DNA of 64,000 bases from Pseudorasbora parva. Lineage: Eukaryota > Chordata > Actinopteri > Cypriniformes > Gobionidae. Both the position numbers and the translations under genes were made by a program. This document shows positions 50,613-62,441 of this stretch, in pieces. The notes beneath the pieces were generated by a model, which saw only the letters and a program-made list of their open reading frames with translations, was not told the origin of the DNA and did not search any database. The DNA lies in contig NC_090186.1 of the NCBI RefSeq assembly GCF_024679245.1, positions 39,950,181-40,014,180 of the forward strand, read 5' to 3'. Numbering within the stretch: the first letter of the stretch is position 1; each line of letters starts with the position of its first letter.

Positions 50613-52581
50613 GTGAGCCTAATTTGTGATTATGAATATGCGCAAGTCTACTTTTTAGGTTCTAATTTTCAGTTCGAGGATTTAAAAGAGTGTTTGTTTC
50701 AGAACATTCTAAAATTCTAAGGAATGATGTGATGCAACCACTTGGAAACTATTGACATTCCATAAACAGCTCTCACTATTATTAAAGAAGCAAAAAATTG
50801 CATCCTAATGGTGACTTTACTGCAAATAATTGATAGTGTTTGAGTGCACTTAGAGTAGTTTTCCAGACAAGGTGTGGAGTTCATGCACTAGTTATTTTCC
50901 AAGAATCCACAGATTATAGTAACAAGCCTTATGAGGAAATCCAGGATGGTATTTGTGCAGAGGCTGTTAGTTTTGCTGTTCACCATCAAGTTCTGACATT
51001 GATGTTTTCGAGCCATCAATGGGAGGGGGAAGGGGGTTGTTTTTGCACCACCTTTCATACAGATATTGTGTGTGTGTGTGTGTTTAGCTTTGCTTAACTC
51101 TTTATCAAATGCCCGAGTAATTCTAGCCTAAATGCTTGAGCCAGTGGGTGGCCTTGTTGAATGGTCAGATTTAAATTCACTAGAAACAGAATCTGTTTTT
51201 TTTAAATAATGAAATCCACCCGAGTGTGATCAGGTGGCATGTCAATTAAGTCTCTTTTAGGTGTGTTATCTGATTTAAACAATCGAGAAACATGCCCTCT
51301 CTTGCTCTGGAAGGTTTGAGCCTGTGAATGTCACTGGCCTTGTTCATGGAAGCAAGGCTTCATTCTGGAGTCTGTTTAGAGGTCAACATAAACTTAGCAC
51401 ACCACTTCACTTTAGTTTCATGGCAACACAGGAAAAAATCACGCTAACTCGCTGTACTGCGGTAAAGAGAGGGGGAGGGATCCATACGAGAGTCATTACA
51501 GGCTTTTAGGCGGCCCTGTAAAATGGCACAGATTCGGATGGATGACATCCAGTGGTTGATCTAACACATTGCAAACAAGGATGCTTCTTGTGTGCTCACA
51601 ATGAAAGAAACAATTTAAGCATTTGCATTGTGTCTTCCCTGTTTACTGCAAATGAGAGTTTTTCTCGTTTCTCTGTAGTAATTAGGTACCTCCTTTGCCT
51701 CAGGCTTTTCTCATTGTCTTAATTTGGTGAACTCTGTGGTTAAAGACTTAACAGGAATTTTATTACATCCCTCAAAGAGTTTTTTCGACGCAATATTATG
51801 TAATTTGGTTTAAAACTCTCAATCCCATAGGAAGCTGCTGAAATAACTTATTTGCCGTCAGTCCTTCTGAGAGACTCTTAGTCAGTTTTGAAGGTAGCCG
51901 TCGTAAATGTAGGACTTGTACGATTCGCTGTTTTGGCATAACATACAAACAGAAATTAGGAATGTCAATACACTCATAACTGTGGCTAACTGCTTTCGAC
52001 AAGTCCCGACATGTTTGCAGTCACTCCCCCTCAAGACGGATTGACTGGGAGAAAAAGGAAAAGGTAAAGAAAGACAGACAGAACGAGGGAAAGAAAGAGC
52101 TGGGCTTTCCCACATCAAATAAAGCGTGCTTATCTTCTGTAGGCTCTTTGTGATTATGAAGCAGATAGGTTGGATTATTGGGAATGGAATTTCCAAAACA
52201 TCTCTTTTCAAAAGAGATTAAGTGAGCTCTTTGGTCTAAGAGCGTTTTATTTTAGGGCATTGAGTCGTAGGAGTAGCTGTTCCTTCACTGATTGCAACCT
52301 TTATTCAATAAAGACTTGGAAACAAGAGAATGTTGTCACTCTACAGCCACACAAACAGCCTCGCGCTCGCAGCTAGCCTTTCATTTTAACACCTGGTTCT
52401 ACCGTATAATCTCTCGCTAAGGCCAGACAAGAAAATGCTGAGTGGAAAATCCAAAAAAATGTCAGGTTTCAGCCTGAAGAAGTGTATAGTTCACTTCTCC
52501 TGACAGAATCGAACAGTGTTCTTTTGTCGTAGCCCGAATTGTTGACACGATTCTAACAGGCTCTTTCTTCTGTCGTTCCAG
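50613..52581. other. bmp2: bmp2 intron 2
   Basis: 1969 bp with GTGAGC donor and TTCTGTCGTTCCAG acceptor. No convincing transposon, unlike most of the window; short TG run at 51067-51082. The low repeat content may reflect embedded regulatory sequence. Confidence 0.8.
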
Positions 52582-53453
52582 AGGCTTTCGAAGCACTGTC
52601 CAGCTTGAAAGGAAAAACTACACAGCAGTTTTTCTTCAACCTTACCTCCGTTCCCGTCGAGGAGCTCATCACGGCCGCGGAGCTGCGTGTTTTCAGGGAC
52701 CAGGTTCTCGGTGACCCCGGCGCAGGTGGCTTCCACCGAATTAACATTTACGAGGTGTTCAGGCCAGCGCTGGCCCCCTCCAAAGAGCCTCTAACCAGAC
52801 TTCTCGACACCCGATTGGTGCAGGACTCTCACACGCGCTGGGAGAGCTTTGACGTGGGCTCGGCCGTGGCTCGCTGGGCCAGTGAATCCCAGCACAACCA
52901 CGGGCTTCTTGTGGAAGTGCTCCATCCTGAGGAGCCTGAAGGAACCGAGGAGGCCGAGAGGAACCAGAGGAGGCACGTGAGGGTTAGCCGCTCCCTTCAC
53001 GCGGACGAGGACTCATGGGCACAGGCCCGGCCGCTTCTGGTGACCTACAGCCATGACGGTCAAGGCTCGGCCGTCCTGCATTCGAACCGAGAGAAGCGGC
53101 AGGCCCGGCGAGGGCCGAAGCAGCGCAGGAAGCACCCGCGCACCAACTGCAGGCGGCACGCTCTTTACGTGGACTTCAGCGACGTGGGCTGGAATGAGTG
53201 GATCGTGGCGCCGCCTGGCTACCACGCTTTCTACTGCCACGGCGAGTGTCCCTTCCCGCTCTCGGACCACCTGAACTCCACCAATCACGCCATCGTCCAG
53301 ACGCTGGTGAACTCGGTCAATTCCAACATTCCCCGAGCCTGCTGCGTCCCGACAGAGCTTAGCCCCATTTCGCTGCTGTACCTGGACGAGTACGAGAAAG
53401 TCATTCTTAAAAACTATCAGGACATGGTGGTGGAGGGCTGTGGGTGTCGATGA
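52582..53453 (+). CDS. bmp2: bmp2 coding exon 3 (prodomain, furin site, mature ligand)
   Basis: Completes a 410-residue precursor; 872 nt, stop TGA at 53451-53453. The prodomain segment has [19 protein letters not shown] (N-glycosylation site about residue 140) and [11 protein letters not shown]. The dibasic processing site REKR is at about residues 290-293, releasing a 117-residue mature chain that starts with a basic heparin-binding stretch ([14 protein letters not shown]). The mature domain holds the seven cysteines of the cystine knot (about residues 310, 339, 343, 374, 375, 407, 409), [19 protein letters not shown], an N-glycosylation site in DHLNSTNH, and the C-terminal EGCGCR. No damage is visible. 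It is GC-rich relative to its surroundings, as is usual for this exon. Confidence 0.98.
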
Positions 53454-53815
53454 GAACTACATCTCCCCAATGAAGACTTTTATTTATACAAAAGAACATT
53501 CAAAGAGCTATTTTGGAGGAAGAAAAGAAATATATATGAATATATTTATGTTGACTGAAAAAAAAATGGGAAAATAAATATTTTAATGAGAGTGCTTGCT
53601 TGTTCCAGTGGCTTTGAAGATGTTTTTTTCTGTCCCATGTACATTTCAAAATGAGTGCAATTGCACATGAAGTATAATGCTCAGATTTTTATGATGTATT
53701 TATTGCATAACCACTTTATTTGTAAATGATGTGTATTTATCATGAAAAAAAATATATGATCTTCATTCAGTGTGCATCTGGGAATACATTATTTGAAACC
53801 AAAAAATAAACCATC
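53454..53815 (+). promoter_or_regulatory. bmp2: bmp2 3' UTR with AU-rich elements and two poly(A) signals
   Basis: AATAAA occurs at 53573-53578 and 53805-53810. Between them lie several ATTTA/TATTTAT motifs (GATGTATTTATTGCATAA near 53693, TGTGTATTTATCATG near 53730). Vertebrate BMP2 messages are known for a conserved AU-rich 3' UTR that limits mRNA stability; the texture here fits. The choice of cleavage site is inferred. Confidence 0.7.
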
Positions 53816-55393
53816 GATGATGACGATGATGATGATAATGAAGTTCTCTTTAAAAGTCATGATATAACAAGTATGCTGTTGCATAGACCCACATGGCATA
53901 TAAACAGTTCAAAACATGAAAATCTGATCTGAGTAAGAATCAGATACAAGCCAGAAACCAGCATGTCCAAAAGCTTGAAAAGACCACAGGCAAAGTTGGG
54001 CAATATCAGCATAAATAATAATAATCCAGGGATGAATTTCCATTGATGAAAAACAATTTTTCAAAACATAGACAATGCATCCACTAAAGCATCTCTAAAT
54101 AGTTGGTTTCTTGTACACTAAACGTAAAATAGATATCAACTAGATAGCTAAAATGCTGCATAATCTACAAAAAGAAACCTGGGCTGAGTTTAATCCAGCA
54201 ATCAGGCATCACTGCTGTTGTAATGTGTATAATTCACTATTATGATGTCATTGAAAAGCAACCTCATTGCTGGTCATTAATTATAATTGCAAGTTACTTT
54301 AATGCATTTATTCCAAAAGAAGCTTATTGTCCAAAACTTTGGATGTGGTGTTTTCTCTGGGAGGGCACGGTATAATTTCAAAAGAAGCAGAAAAAGAAAT
54401 GCATGTTGTTTTTCAAGCGTACATGGTCATATTAGTAGCATTGTTTTGGCTCTGTCAAATAGGAACACTCAAAAATGTATCAACAAAGGAAGCATCTTAG
54501 TTTTAAATAGATTTACCAATCATAACGATGGATCAATCTGGAACACATAAGATAAGATGCAAAGTGTCATTCAGTTCTAGGAAACTACCTCACTGGTACT
54601 TCACATATGTTTCATAAATAATAAATCACAATGACCCTAAAGTCCACTGAGCAGCTTTGATTTTGGCATAATTATGTGTGTTTGGCTACTTTTTTTTTTC
54701 CAATCTGAAGTTTATCCAAAAGTGTTCTATTTCTTGCTACGTTAGTTTGTCATTGTATAGACCAAACCGCAGGACTGGTATGGAAAAACTCAACAGCCTT
54801 TGTGGTTTCTATTCACCAGATATTCATTCAGCCCCAGAAGGAACCGTTTTCCTTTACAAAACCCAGAATGAATGCTTTTAATGAAAATTACATTTCATGC
54901 AACGGTAAAAGCTAACTTTCTCCATCCAGAGCGCTCTTATATTGGGGAAACATTCTCAGAGAGTGTTAGATTTAATGGTTTGTCTTTAAAGAGTCCATAA
55001 AGCTTTAATTGAGTTGTATGGCAATACAACTTCCCTGCTATGTTTCACATTTAACATGCATTTCCCCACGTCCCTCCTGTTCTGTCAGCCTACAAGCTCC
55101 GACCCTTTGACTCCTTACTACCCAAGAGATCAGGGGAAAACTAAAGCAGGGTCAGGGTCATTCCAGAGAGCCATAAAACATTTCAGTTGTAGGATTTGCC
55201 AAACAACTATATTAGTAGTATATTATGCTATGGTTTCACATGGACGTACCTCAGTCATTCCTACTATGCAATATTTCATGTCTGGTTTAATTGTCCTTAT
55301 AGATCAAATCAAATATTATTAAGAAACTAACATGCAATAAATATATGATGGTCACCATTTGCATTGAAGTTGCTTTACAGAACACACTAAAAC
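53816..55393. other. Downstream of bmp2, no gene seen
   Basis: Starts with a short GATGAT run (53816-53840). No repeat family is recognised and no supported ORF. Confidence 0.4.
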
Positions 55394-56200
55394 TAGGGAC
55401 CCCATCATACACCCGGCACAATGCGACACCAGGCGCGATACAAGTGTTTTTCGCTAGTTTCAGCCAGATGCAGTTATCATTTTCACATCCTCTGCCACGT
55501 TGCTTAAATAGCAAATGCACTCAAAAACAAGTCTGTAAACAAGGTGTTCAGGTGCATTGTTGGAGCGTTGCTATTTTGAGGCAAATAAAAATGACTTCGC
55601 CATTGACCAACTAAAACCTGGCCACAGTATTTTTGTTTGTTTGTTATTACATGTTAGTAATATGTGCTATAGTCAGGTGCACAATGCACGCACACTCTAC
55701 TTAGTTATTACACACACAAGGGATGTGCAGCAGCATACAGACACTTTTAAATATGAAAAATGTAAGGATTTAAATGTAAAAGATTATTATTGTGTACATA
55801 AATATAAAAATGCCTAAATGTTATATCCTCAGGGAGCTTTGGTGGAATCCGGCTTGTCCTGTAGATGATCTGCTTGAGCACTTTAACCTTGCACACGAGC
55901 AGATCCCTTTCCTCGCTAGAGAGGGTTAAAGTTTTTACGCCCGCCATGGTGCGAGCGCAACTGGCTTTAAAGGGAATGGGAGAGGAGACTCTGATTGGTT
56001 TATTGCACGTTATTCCCCAACACACACCCATTACTCATTAAGAGAATAGGGACAACTCTTTTAGAACATTCACTGGATGCGCCAACCATTTTCCCCATCG
56101 CTAAACTAGCAAAAGTGGATTTAGACAGCGGCACGCCCTAAGTGCACTTGCACCGTGCGCTTTAGCACCATGTGCTTAGATGGTTAAAATAGGGCCCCTT
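55394..56200 (-). mobile_element. DNA-transposon relic with AGGGNCCC ends
   Basis: The left end AGGGACCCCATCATACACCC and the right end (reverse complement) AGGGGCCCTATTTTAACCAT. It contains GGAATGGGAGAGGAGACTCT GATTGGTTTATTGC and CATTACTCATTAAGAGAATA, phrases of a very common fish repeat. No intact TSD is seen. Confidence 0.6.
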
Positions 56201-56224
56201 AATGTTAAACCAATGGTATGCTCC

Positions 56225-57440
56225 AATTTTTTCAGGTCTTGTATACACCTGGCATTAAGATGCATTTTAGTCAATCGGATGACAAGTGGATGATGCTCAA
56301 TACAGGTGTAAACAGGGTCTAAAACATTTTAAGCTTATCCACTTTCAACCACTTCCAGAGTTAGTCGAAAGCACATTTAACCAGATCACTTTCCTAGTGT
56401 AAACGCTCATGTGGTCGAATGCATTTGAACAACCACAAAAGAACACCTACGTTCTATCTACTGACCTAATGCGTAAACATTATTGGAAGCGTGCTAGCCA
56501 GACAGGGATTAAACTTTGTCGGCTGAAGACCCAAGTTTGGTTTGAAGACCAAAAATGTACTAAGCACAATGTTCTCTGTCCATTCCAGATTTCTAAAACT
56601 CACTTGGTTCGGCGTGGTCTTGCGGCTATCAGAACATTCATATGTAAATTGTGTGAGTTAATTTTGTCCATTAGACCAAAAGATCTAAAAAAAAAGGCCA
56701 TAGATTTACCCACCCATAGACCCTCCCCTGAAAGAAATCAGGACAGAAGTGGTTGACAGTGGACAAAACAGACAAATTACCTCTCCATTGATGGAAATTT
56801 TCATCATTAATGAGACAGCCCTCCCCAGCCATTGAGGAAATTTTCCAGCTTTCCATGTTTTCACTGTTATATGCGGGAGGCATATAATCTTCTGAAAGAG
56901 TACAGAATCACCTGATCAAAACATAGCTGAAAAAGAAGCAGAAACAAGCAAATGCAATAAAATAAGCGATCATCACCATTAGAGAGCTTATAAATCAAAA
57001 CTGCCTATTTATGTTACTGAAGGAAATGTTGACAAAGGAAAAGCTATAAGAGTGAAGCTTTAGAGGTGTTGATGGACTCAATCTACTACATCTATGTTTT
57101 GATCATCGTTCTGAATCTGATCCAGTTGTAATATTTGACAAAAATGTGATTTTCTCAGAAAGGAACCAAGAAGCTAGCATAAAACTTTGTTTTAAAGCAG
57201 AGGGTCTGTTCTTTCTTTTGATAAAATGCATGTTCAGATATTCATACAACAATATTCTAGGGGCCATGAAACTTGTGTGAAAATGATCAAAAATGCTGGC
57301 GGTGGATTGCAACTTAAAAAAAATGCTGGCGGAGTGTAAACGGAAATGTGTCTCCCTCGTCTACTTGTGATCCGATCTTGATACATTACCTCATGAAAGT
57401 CTAATGAAAATCTGCCTTAAAAATTGCAGTATGAACTCAT
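56225..57440. mobile_element. DNA-transposon relic with TGTRTACACCTGG end
   Basis: Begins near TTGTATACACCTGGCATTAA and TTAGTCAATCGGATGACAAG and finishes with an inverted counterpart (GGAGTGTAAACGGAAATG, CTACTTGTGATCCGATCTTG). Short ORFs inside (56409-56883) are incidental. Confidence 0.6.
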
Positions 57441-58583
57441 ACTGTTTCACTGATATATTGACTGAAGATGCACCTTAGTGAATAGAACAGATCGTTCAGC
57501 CAAATTTCTTTTTAAAGCATCAAAAAAGGTTGGGGAATACAACCATATGGCTTTGCAAGCATCAGTCTGGGCACTGGTTGGGAGGGATTCAGTTTGGCAA
57601 GGAACAGTAATTTGATTCGTCTCACTTAGTGCAAACCACACCGAAAGTATCTGTAGTTCCTCTGACCAGATTCATGCAACATCAGAATCCGATTTCCAGA
57701 TTTTTGGCGGTCGGCGTTTGGAAACTATGCAGCGTGTACCTTTGATGAGGGGAACCCGACCGAGCTGGAATATGACTGCTGGCCCCGTGCCAGAGGGACG
57801 GTGAAGTTCGGACAGGGTCTGTGGCGGATCGGAAGGCCTTTGTTATCCCACAGCGGCACGCTAATTTGAGGGAAGGTTCACTACGCCTCTCTGTGAAGCG
57901 TCCGTATGATGACGTCCAGCACACTTGGAAACCAGAGCGTCTGTGGAGTAGCTCAAAACACATCAAAAAGCCACGCATCCACATGTTGCTGAAAGGGGAA
58001 AGAAACACACAGAAATTACTTTTCCAGAGTGACCGACAAACCCAGAAATGATGGGTCTAATTCTTACATCCCTTTAAAGAACACATTATTCTATTACATT
58101 ATTAGATTTTATTGTGTGTGTGTACGTGTGGGAGAGGGTCAGTTTTTTGGGAAAACGAGACAGAATAGAGGCCCTATGTCTGTATATGAAGGCCAGACCA
58201 GCTAAATGTTAGGAAATGACTCAGTTGTATTTATGAAGTCTTCTGTTTGTTTGTGCTTTTTCCACTTCGGCTCCTGGAAAAGCAGATTATTTGCACATCA
58301 ACCGGTTAACCCGGCACAAAATCTCTGAGATGGATTCATTGCTACAGTCCGCGGGTGCAAAGAGCCAAGGCTTTTCTTGCTTTGGTTAAACTCACCAGAA
58401 ATGTCACTGGAAAATCTTGTTGCCACCTGTATTTTCCCTCAGAAACCATTGAAAATAATTTTTTATAGTCAGTGGTGTTTGCTAAGGCGAGCATCACTTC
58501 TATTGCTCATACTTAGGGTTAGGGAAATGAACAAACCACTAACCCTACACTAAAAAAAAAAAATGCTGGGCTGTACCCCTGTT

Positions 58584-58584
<1 letters not shown>
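57441..58584. other. Low-repeat block with a GC-rich island
   Basis: 57690-58050 is GC-rich with open frames in several registers. One plus-strand frame from about 57665 reads YAACTFDEGNPTELEYDCWP before a stop at about 57869. No start, no good splice pair and no family I recognise, so I do not call a gene. Confidence 0.35.

Positions 58585-58661
<77 letters not shown>
58585..58661. repeat. (ATA)n microsatellite
   Basis: About 25 trinucleotide units. Confidence 0.95.
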
Positions 58662-58662
<1 letters not shown>

Positions 58663-58826
58663 TTTTATTTTATATAGTGCCTTTCCCAAGCTCAAGGTTT
58701 CCCAAGCTCAAATCATGTGGATAATTGACAAAAGTTGTACACAATCAGATGAACAATATTCACTTGACATATAATACAATTAGGATGAAGAAAAATCCAA
58801 TAGACTTACATTGAATGGATCTCTAT

Positions 58827-60005
58827 AGCCCCGTTTCCACCAAAATTACCCGGAACAATTTGTACCAGGAACTTTTTTACAGGAACTTTTCTCCCCCCCA
58901 GACCTGCAGCTGTCTGCGTTTCGACCGCGATAAAGTTCCGAGAAGATTAGGCAAATTAGTCCGGTGATGTAGGACTGCGCGCGACTGCTCCTCCAAAATC
59001 AGTGAAGGACAGTAATCATTTGTGTGTGTACCGATTGAAAGATTTAGTGAACTGTTTACATGAGACGTTATCCAAACCGATCTGGTGTTTACATGTGATG
59101 ACTTTCAATCGCAATCATTTTGTCACATGCAGTTTGTCTGCCGCACCAAAAATGTCAACGCTGTTTTCTCCAGCAGCTGGAGTGTGTTAACTGTAGCCAT
59201 AGCAACTCTTAACGGCCACCAGGACTAATACAGTATTATTTATAACTATTTGTTGTAAAGTGTAATAATCATCTCAGAAAAAAAAATCTTCTGTCAGGCG
59301 CAGTTAAAGTAAAAACTGCCTGGGGTAATATACGCTGTGTCATTACTATAACATTATCTTCATAACTTACGAAATAAAAAATTTACCCCTCAGAAAAATT
59401 AGCTTTCTTCTCTTGTCAACATGAGCGCGGCGCGCGCCGTCACGTCATGTAAGGACACACACTTAAAAGTAATCGGTCAGGTCGTTTACATGGTGAAAAA
59501 AAATTAATAACGAGTATGGAAGAGATTCAAGCTTTGCTGCTTTTGCTGGTTATGTATAGGTTTACTAAAGAGGTAATTAACAACGACAGAAAAGAGCACT
59601 AATATGCAGATTCAGCAGCATGCAGCTGCAGCATATTCAGAAAGCTTGTAAAGCTAGATTTAAAATGACAATGTATATTATTATCAGCTATTACGGACAT
59701 TGAACGTGAGATGGCTGAGACGACCGCGCGCCACCAGACAGAGAGCAAAGACTGATATTTACTGAACGCAGAACGAACCTCGGTTGAACTGCGTGAGCTC
59801 AACCAATCAGCATGTTCAGCGCCCAAGTCCCGCCCTCGAAAGTTCCTGAACTTTGAAAAAGTACTACCTCGCGAGCAGGGCCGTTTGGAGGGGGAAATAT
59901 TTACCCGGAACTTCAATTTTACCCTGGTTCCTGCGGTCTAAACACACGAAGTACCACCCAAAGTTCCTAGTTCCTGGGTAAAGTTCCTGTGGTGGAAACG
60001 GGGCT
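58827..60005. mobile_element. 1.2-kb non-autonomous transposon with AGCCCCGTTTCCACC ends
   Basis: Left terminus AGCCCCGTTTCCACC and right terminus GGTGGAAACGGGGCT are perfect inverted repeats, with further pairing around GGAACTTT and AAAGTTCC. Flanks read TAT on both sides, a possible 3-bp duplication as in PIF/Harbinger elements. The interior is CpG-rich in places (59429-59445). The 105-codon minus-strand frame at 59599-59916 is not a transposase I recognise. Confidence 0.8.
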
Positions 60006-62035
60006 TATATCTTGGATGTGGGCTCTTTTGATTAGGGACAGTAATAAAGAACCTATTCCATTGCAATAGTAATGTACTTAAAGCCACTCTGAACATCTCA
60101 CAAGCTACCTACTGACAGCCTAAGAACCACTTTTAATAGATTTAATTTACTTTGATAGAAATTGCATAGCAATGCAGCAAAAATCAATAAACACATTTTA
60201 GCAATTGCATAGCAGTGCCCTGTCAACCACCCACAACACTTAGTGTTGCATGGGCAAAAATTCTTCCAAAAGTGTAAAAATCTAGTTGGAATTTAAGTAA
60301 ATTTTGTTTTACATGGGTTAATGAGTTGGCTTAACTTGACTGAGTTGTGGACAGTGATCCCAAATGTTAGAAGTGACAAAATTGAATTGAAATACCATAA
60401 AATTCAAATCTGGATAAATTGAGATTTTTTTCCACAATTTTGAACAAAAAAACGAAACAATATGTAAGTAGAACCTGTATGTAGGTTCTGACAAAATACA
60501 TGCAGTCTCTTTAAAAATGTTTAATTCATATAAATGTATTATTTTTTTAAATTTGGTTTGAATGAATGATTCAATGACTCACTCATAAATACTTGTTTAC
60601 TGGAAGAATCAGTGTATATGAATGAATCACTTGAATAATCGATTTAATGACAAAGGCCCTATCCCAAATGGCACACTTCATATGCACTTTCGGCATTGTG
60701 GACTTACAATAGCTGCTGAGTGCACATGTCTGTAAAGTCCTGTAGGGGGTCCAATTTGTCATTTTATGTTTTAGATATTACTCCCTTTGTGGTCAATATT
60801 CACCCTTGATGCACTCTTTTGTCGAGCCTGCATTGAAGCGAGCTCCTCAGCAGACTTCTTCCCAACAATCAAAGAGGCGTTATGTCACAAAAGCAAAACG
60901 ATCACATGGTAATGCATATCAATAGTACGAGTGTGCTATCTCTTGGAGTGTATACAGCAAAATTAGTTGTGCCGTGCATATGCTACGCACTTTATGGTGT
61001 GCATATGACACGGTCTTGGGTAGAATGGGGGTGGTGGGGTGGGTGGTTCGTATATATAATACGCTATAAAGTGCATATCATATGCACATGAAAAACCGTG
61101 TACCATATGCACGCCCAAACTCATTTTGGCGTATACAGTCCACGAGATTGCACACTCAAAATGTGCAGACATCTACAGATCAAAATTACGTCACACGGAC
61201 AGTGTGTGGACCATTGAGGAATGGCCAAAATATACTTTGAGCTTTACTCTTTAAGTATGCACCAGAATAGTCTCAGTCTCAGACATCACACCCATGGATC
61301 GTAGGGTGAATGTCTGATGCCTATGGCACACTTTTCTGGAAAAACTTCAGGAGTTTCGAAGTCGTCAGATTGGTTGAATTCTGCAGGATGCCCATAAGAT
61401 GTGTGTTTGTCGTGACACCAAACTCCCTTGTGTACGAAGAATGACAATGCGCTTTTACCAGGATCAACTGGATTTTCCAAAGTATGTGAAGTTCACGGCT
61501 CCATTGTTGCAGTAAACTTGCTCAACGTTCTTGAATGAATAATTTATAGATGCATGCTGGTCTGTTATTGTAGGGACATCAACTTTACATTTTCATACAT
61601 ACATTCACATTTTCAATCACTAACTGTTATTGGTTGCGTTACCTGTCAGTCAAACGTCCTCTTGGGCGGTCCTCGACCAATGAAAGCCGTCTGCCGTCAG
61701 TCTGAAGGTCTGGCTATGTGAGCACCAGACAAACAAGCGCACAGCCATATTTAGAATCTATTTGAATATTTATGTAGCTCTGTGTATTTCTATGGCATTG
61801 CTGTCAAAGAGTAATTAGCTTGTGAAGTGAGTTTACTTATTGTAGAGTTAACAAAAGTTATCATGAGCATTATAATGTTTAAAGAAAGTGCCATAACAAA
61901 TGTCAGTAGACCGGAAAGCTTTTAAAACTAGGTGTTTATTCATTAATTGTAAGATCTTACATTCCTGCTGTGGAAATACAAACTGGAAGACATACGAGCA
62001 CTGAAAAATGGGCGGGGCTACAGAAGGTCTATACC
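60006..62035. other. Intergenic with decayed repeats
   Basis: 60655-61490 holds TATCCCAAATGGCACACTTC-type repeat sequence with internal inverted motifs (GTGCATATGCTACGCACTTT / AAAGTGCATATCATATGCAC). The remainder shows nothing I can assign. Confidence 0.45.
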
Positions 62036-62429
62036 TGTTACACTCCAGCTGGGGATCAAACCAGGGTCTCCAGTGAGTTTGTCTGTGACGCTAACCACTT
62101 AACCACTGAAGGAGGTTGAACCCAAATGAAGAGGAATAAAAGACTGCAAAAAGTTGGAGTCTTAATCTTTGCCTCTTTACTCCAGCATCCAAAAACAAAG
62201 CAGAAAGAAGAAAAAATTCTTAAACCAAAAAGTCTTAGGCGTGACAATGCTTAGGCTAACTTCAGGACTGAACAAGAACAAAAAGCTGTGAGGCCTTAAA
62301 AAAGGTTTCTCATGAGGTGTGATTTAACATAGTTGAGAGCATTATAAACATTTAATCAAGGAAAATTAACCTAGGTAGAAATAACGACATCTAGTGGTGA
62401 AATCAAGGAACTTCTGATAAAACATTACA
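62036..62429 (-). mobile_element. Probable 3' LTR of a Ty3/gypsy element
   Basis: On the minus strand a purine tract (AAAAGAGAGGGTTC, 62441-62430) is followed at 62429 by TGTAATG, a standard LTR start, and GTGTAACA ends at 62036. The polymerase gene lies immediately upstream in the same sense. The 5' LTR is outside the window so the pair cannot be compared. Near its end are pol III-like boxes (see findings). Confidence 0.55.
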
Positions 62430-62441
62430 GAACCCTCTCTT

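Noticed and set aside
57821..58051. A 76-codon ORF beginning with ATG in the GC-rich island
   Set aside because: It competes with equally open overlapping frames on both strands and has no motif; only the island itself is reported.
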